Shown here in pieces: positions 62,076 to 64,000 of a stretch of DNA of 64,000 bases; the stretch's first letter is position 1; the number at the start of each line of letters is the position of its first letter. The notes beneath the pieces are model-generated. The model saw only the letters and a list, made by a program, of their open reading frames with translations. It was not told the DNA's origin and did no database searches. The position numbers were made by a program, and so were the translations under genes. Location of the stretch: assembly GCA_036785705.1 (NCBI GenBank), contig JAWUZG010000970.1, forward strand, positions 3,196,501 through 3,260,500, in the 5' to 3' direction. Source of the stretch: Acanthornis magna. Taxonomy: Eukaryota; Chordata; Aves; Passeriformes; Acanthizidae.

Positions 62076-63516
62076 GTGCACTTTCCTTGTAAACTTTTCA
62101 GAGACCATTTCAGTAGATCCTTGCAAAAAATTCTAGCAGCAACATTGAGATGTCAGTATTTTGGGTAGCTGGAAAACCTTAATTTACAGGAATCCATATT
62201 AAATTCTTGGACTCCTTTTGTGTTTTAGTTAAGGAAAGGCATTTGTCACGGGCCCAACGCACAGTGAAATAAAAGGGAGTCCTTCCATGTAGTTATTGAT
62301 GAAACACCAATGCAAAACAACATGTATTTCTCTCTGTCACAAGGAAACACTATTAAGTACATGCATGTAGAAAGACAAAAAGCTCAACAATTAAAATGAG
62401 CTTCGACACTGCAAAATGCCAGTGGGTAGTGAAGGTGTAAGGCCTTTGCAAGCAGGTTTGTTTTCCAGTTGAGGGCACCAGAGAACCACGGTTAGGATTA
62501 TGCATTATGGAGCTGGGTTAGTTGGGCAGCACAGAAGCCTGGCTTTGTAATAGTCACTGCCAAAATGGGAAAGAAAAAGCAAAAATATACTAATCACCAC
62601 CCTACCTTAGGAAGCCGCATTTCTATCCAGAACAGGACTTAATCACTGATTTAGTTTGAACTGTTATGCACATGTGCTGTTAGCCGCAGTAATGATTTTT
62701 AGGGCTTCTGCTTTTCTCACCTGGAGCCACAGACAAACCCACTAACTGGAATAGGACAGTGTATATGAGGGGCTAACATGGGGAGTTCTTGCAAAAGCAG
62801 AGGTTATGTTTGTTTTCACTCTAAAGTAGAAATATTTGTTCAGTCACTTTTCCTTTCCTTGCACTGATTCAAACATGTTAGGTGCTATTGATGCACAGCA
62901 ATTGTGACTCTGAAAAAGAGAGGCAGCAAACTGTGAAAACAGTAAATATTGCAAATAGTTATTCGTCCCCAGTTCCAAGAATTTTCCGGCTTGGTACCAG
63001 AGCTACAGAATGGCTCCGTGTTGCTTTGGCAATGGATCTGACCTATACAAAAGATGACAAACATTCAGATGTTTGTTCTTGCACCATCTATATATGTCTT
63101 GCACCTATTCTCCATATATCAACAGAGCACGGCCATGACAACCCAGAAAATGTGGCCAATCTCACGTATCAGTCTTCTAACATACACCTCCCCATAATGG
63201 GAGAGATTGTGTTCTCTGAGCAGTAATATGTTTACTTAGTACAGGTTAAATTTCCTTGTGTGGCAATTTAAAGACTAAAATTCCCTTGTTAATGAGGAGA
63301 GGAAATAACTCAAAGAATAAAAATGAAGGTCTGAATGCAACATCAGAGTTTTCTGGCTGCGCTCCTACTAAAACAAGAAAAACTACACGTGAAACAGTCT
63401 GGTGTAGATTTTATGTCTAATAAGTATTTTCAGCTTTTTAATGTCTCTATCACCTTTTGTCTAACTGATTTTCTTGTGATTTTGGTATTCACTAGCTGTG
63501 CATGGTATTCTTGCAG
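62076..63516 (+). other. IGFBP1: IGFBP1 intron 2
   Basis: 1.4 kb ending in a ttcttgcag acceptor. No mobile element or extra exon recognised. A 114-codon open frame at 62,882-63,226 has no protein-like features. Confidence 0.85.
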
Positions 63517-63645
63517 GGCCCTTGTCAGAAGGAGCTCTACAGAGCCCTATATAAACTGGTGAAGGCCCAGCAGAGAAGCAGAGGGGAGATTTACAAATTC
63601 TACTTGCCCAACTGCAACAAAAATGGATTTTACCACAGCAAACAG
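63517..63645 (+). CDS. IGFBP1: IGFBP1 exon 3: start of the thyroglobulin type-1 domain
   Basis: 129 nt, 43 codons (residues 191-233), phase 0, between ttcttgcag and gtgcgt. It begins GPCQKELYRALYKLVKAQQR and ends EIYKFYLPNCNKNGFYHSKQ. The FYLPNC.K.GFY.S.QC motif is the signature of the C-terminal thyroglobulin type-1 domain, with its next cysteine in exon 4. Exon 4, with the CWCV motif and any RGD sequence, is beyond 64,000, so the gene is partial here. The complete protein should be about 275 residues, slightly longer than human (259). Confidence 0.95.
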
Positions 63646-64000
63646 GTGCGTGCCTTTTCCCCCGCTCCTTGCTCACAGCAGTGCTGGGACTAGCCTGATA
63701 CAGACAATCCTTTCACAGCCCTCTGCTCCCAAACTCACTAGTTTGGGAGCAGCTGCTGGACAAGCAGGTTATGAAGACAGGGATACTTAGTAGTGGGAGC
63801 AGATGGTTTGTCCTTCTCTTTAAGGTGAGCCGCATGCTGGGGGCTGTGAACAATAGAGGCAGGAGTCTTTTCCATTCGCAGAACGGGTGCACTCAAAGCT
63901 TCCCCAAAATATTTTAACCCTGTCTGCTCCCATGTACTTGATTTCTTAGCATACTTCCAGTTGACATTAATTCATAATATCTGCCATACTACCTGCCAAA
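63646..64000 (+). other. IGFBP1: IGFBP1 intron 3, 5' part
   Basis: Begins gtgcgt and continues past the window end. Nothing recognised in the visible 355 bases. Confidence 0.85.

Noticed and set aside
62882..63226. 114-codon open frame in IGFBP1 intron 2
   Set aside because: No family resemblance and flanked by in-phase IGFBP1 exons.

Overview
This window reads as vertebrate nuclear DNA from a bird. The genes are split by GT-AG introns and the non-coding DNA is AT-rich. It holds CR1 retrotransposon fragments, one of them ending in an ATTCT-type 3' repeat. It also holds a solo LTR built like avian alpharetroviral or ERVK LTRs. The gene order ADCY1 - CCDC201-like - IGFBP1, all on the + strand, matches what I recall of human 7p12-13 and its avian counterpart. 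There is no bacterial content, no CRISPR array and no tRNA or rRNA that I can recognise.

Layout. (1) 1-24,875: the last nine coding exons of ADCY1, the neuronal Ca2+/calmodulin-stimulated adenylyl cyclase. They start in the second membrane cassette (TM9) and run through the complete C2a catalytic domain to the stop codon, 471 residues in frame. Splice phases agree at every junction. The 9.5-kb intron 6,398-15,878 carries a minus-strand solo LTR (8,165-8,546) and a decayed LTR retroelement with coding relics (about 12,282-13,880). (2) 24,876 to about 35,450: a probable ADCY1 3'UTR of up to 10.5 kb, with several alternative poly(A) signals, Pumilio-type elements, an A/C-only tract, a TA/TG microsatellite and a CR1 scrap. 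(3) About 35.45-45.68 kb: intergenic DNA with a sense CR1 fragment at 39.6-40.0 kb. (4) 45,683-47,300: a compact two-coding-exon gene for a 211-residue protein. I identify it as an ortholog of CCDC201, an oocyte gene in mammals, from its C-terminal coiled-coil motif, two internal motifs and gene order. (5) About 47.3-59.7 kb: a 12-kb intergenic stretch with no gene I can support. (6) 59,752-64,000: the liver-type promoter (HNF1-like site and TATA box) and exons 1-3 of IGFBP1. Exon 4 lies beyond the window.

The genes do not form an operon or a joint pathway. ADCY1 makes cAMP at neuronal membranes, IGFBP1 is a secreted hepatic IGF carrier, and the CCDC201-like gene is probably germline. What links them is conserved synteny. 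I found no convincing unknown system. The best leads are the small CCDC201-like gene, the very long ADCY1 3'UTR with spaced Pumilio motifs, the compact IGFBP1 promoter whose TATA box overlaps an in-frame ATG, and the unclassified LTR element.
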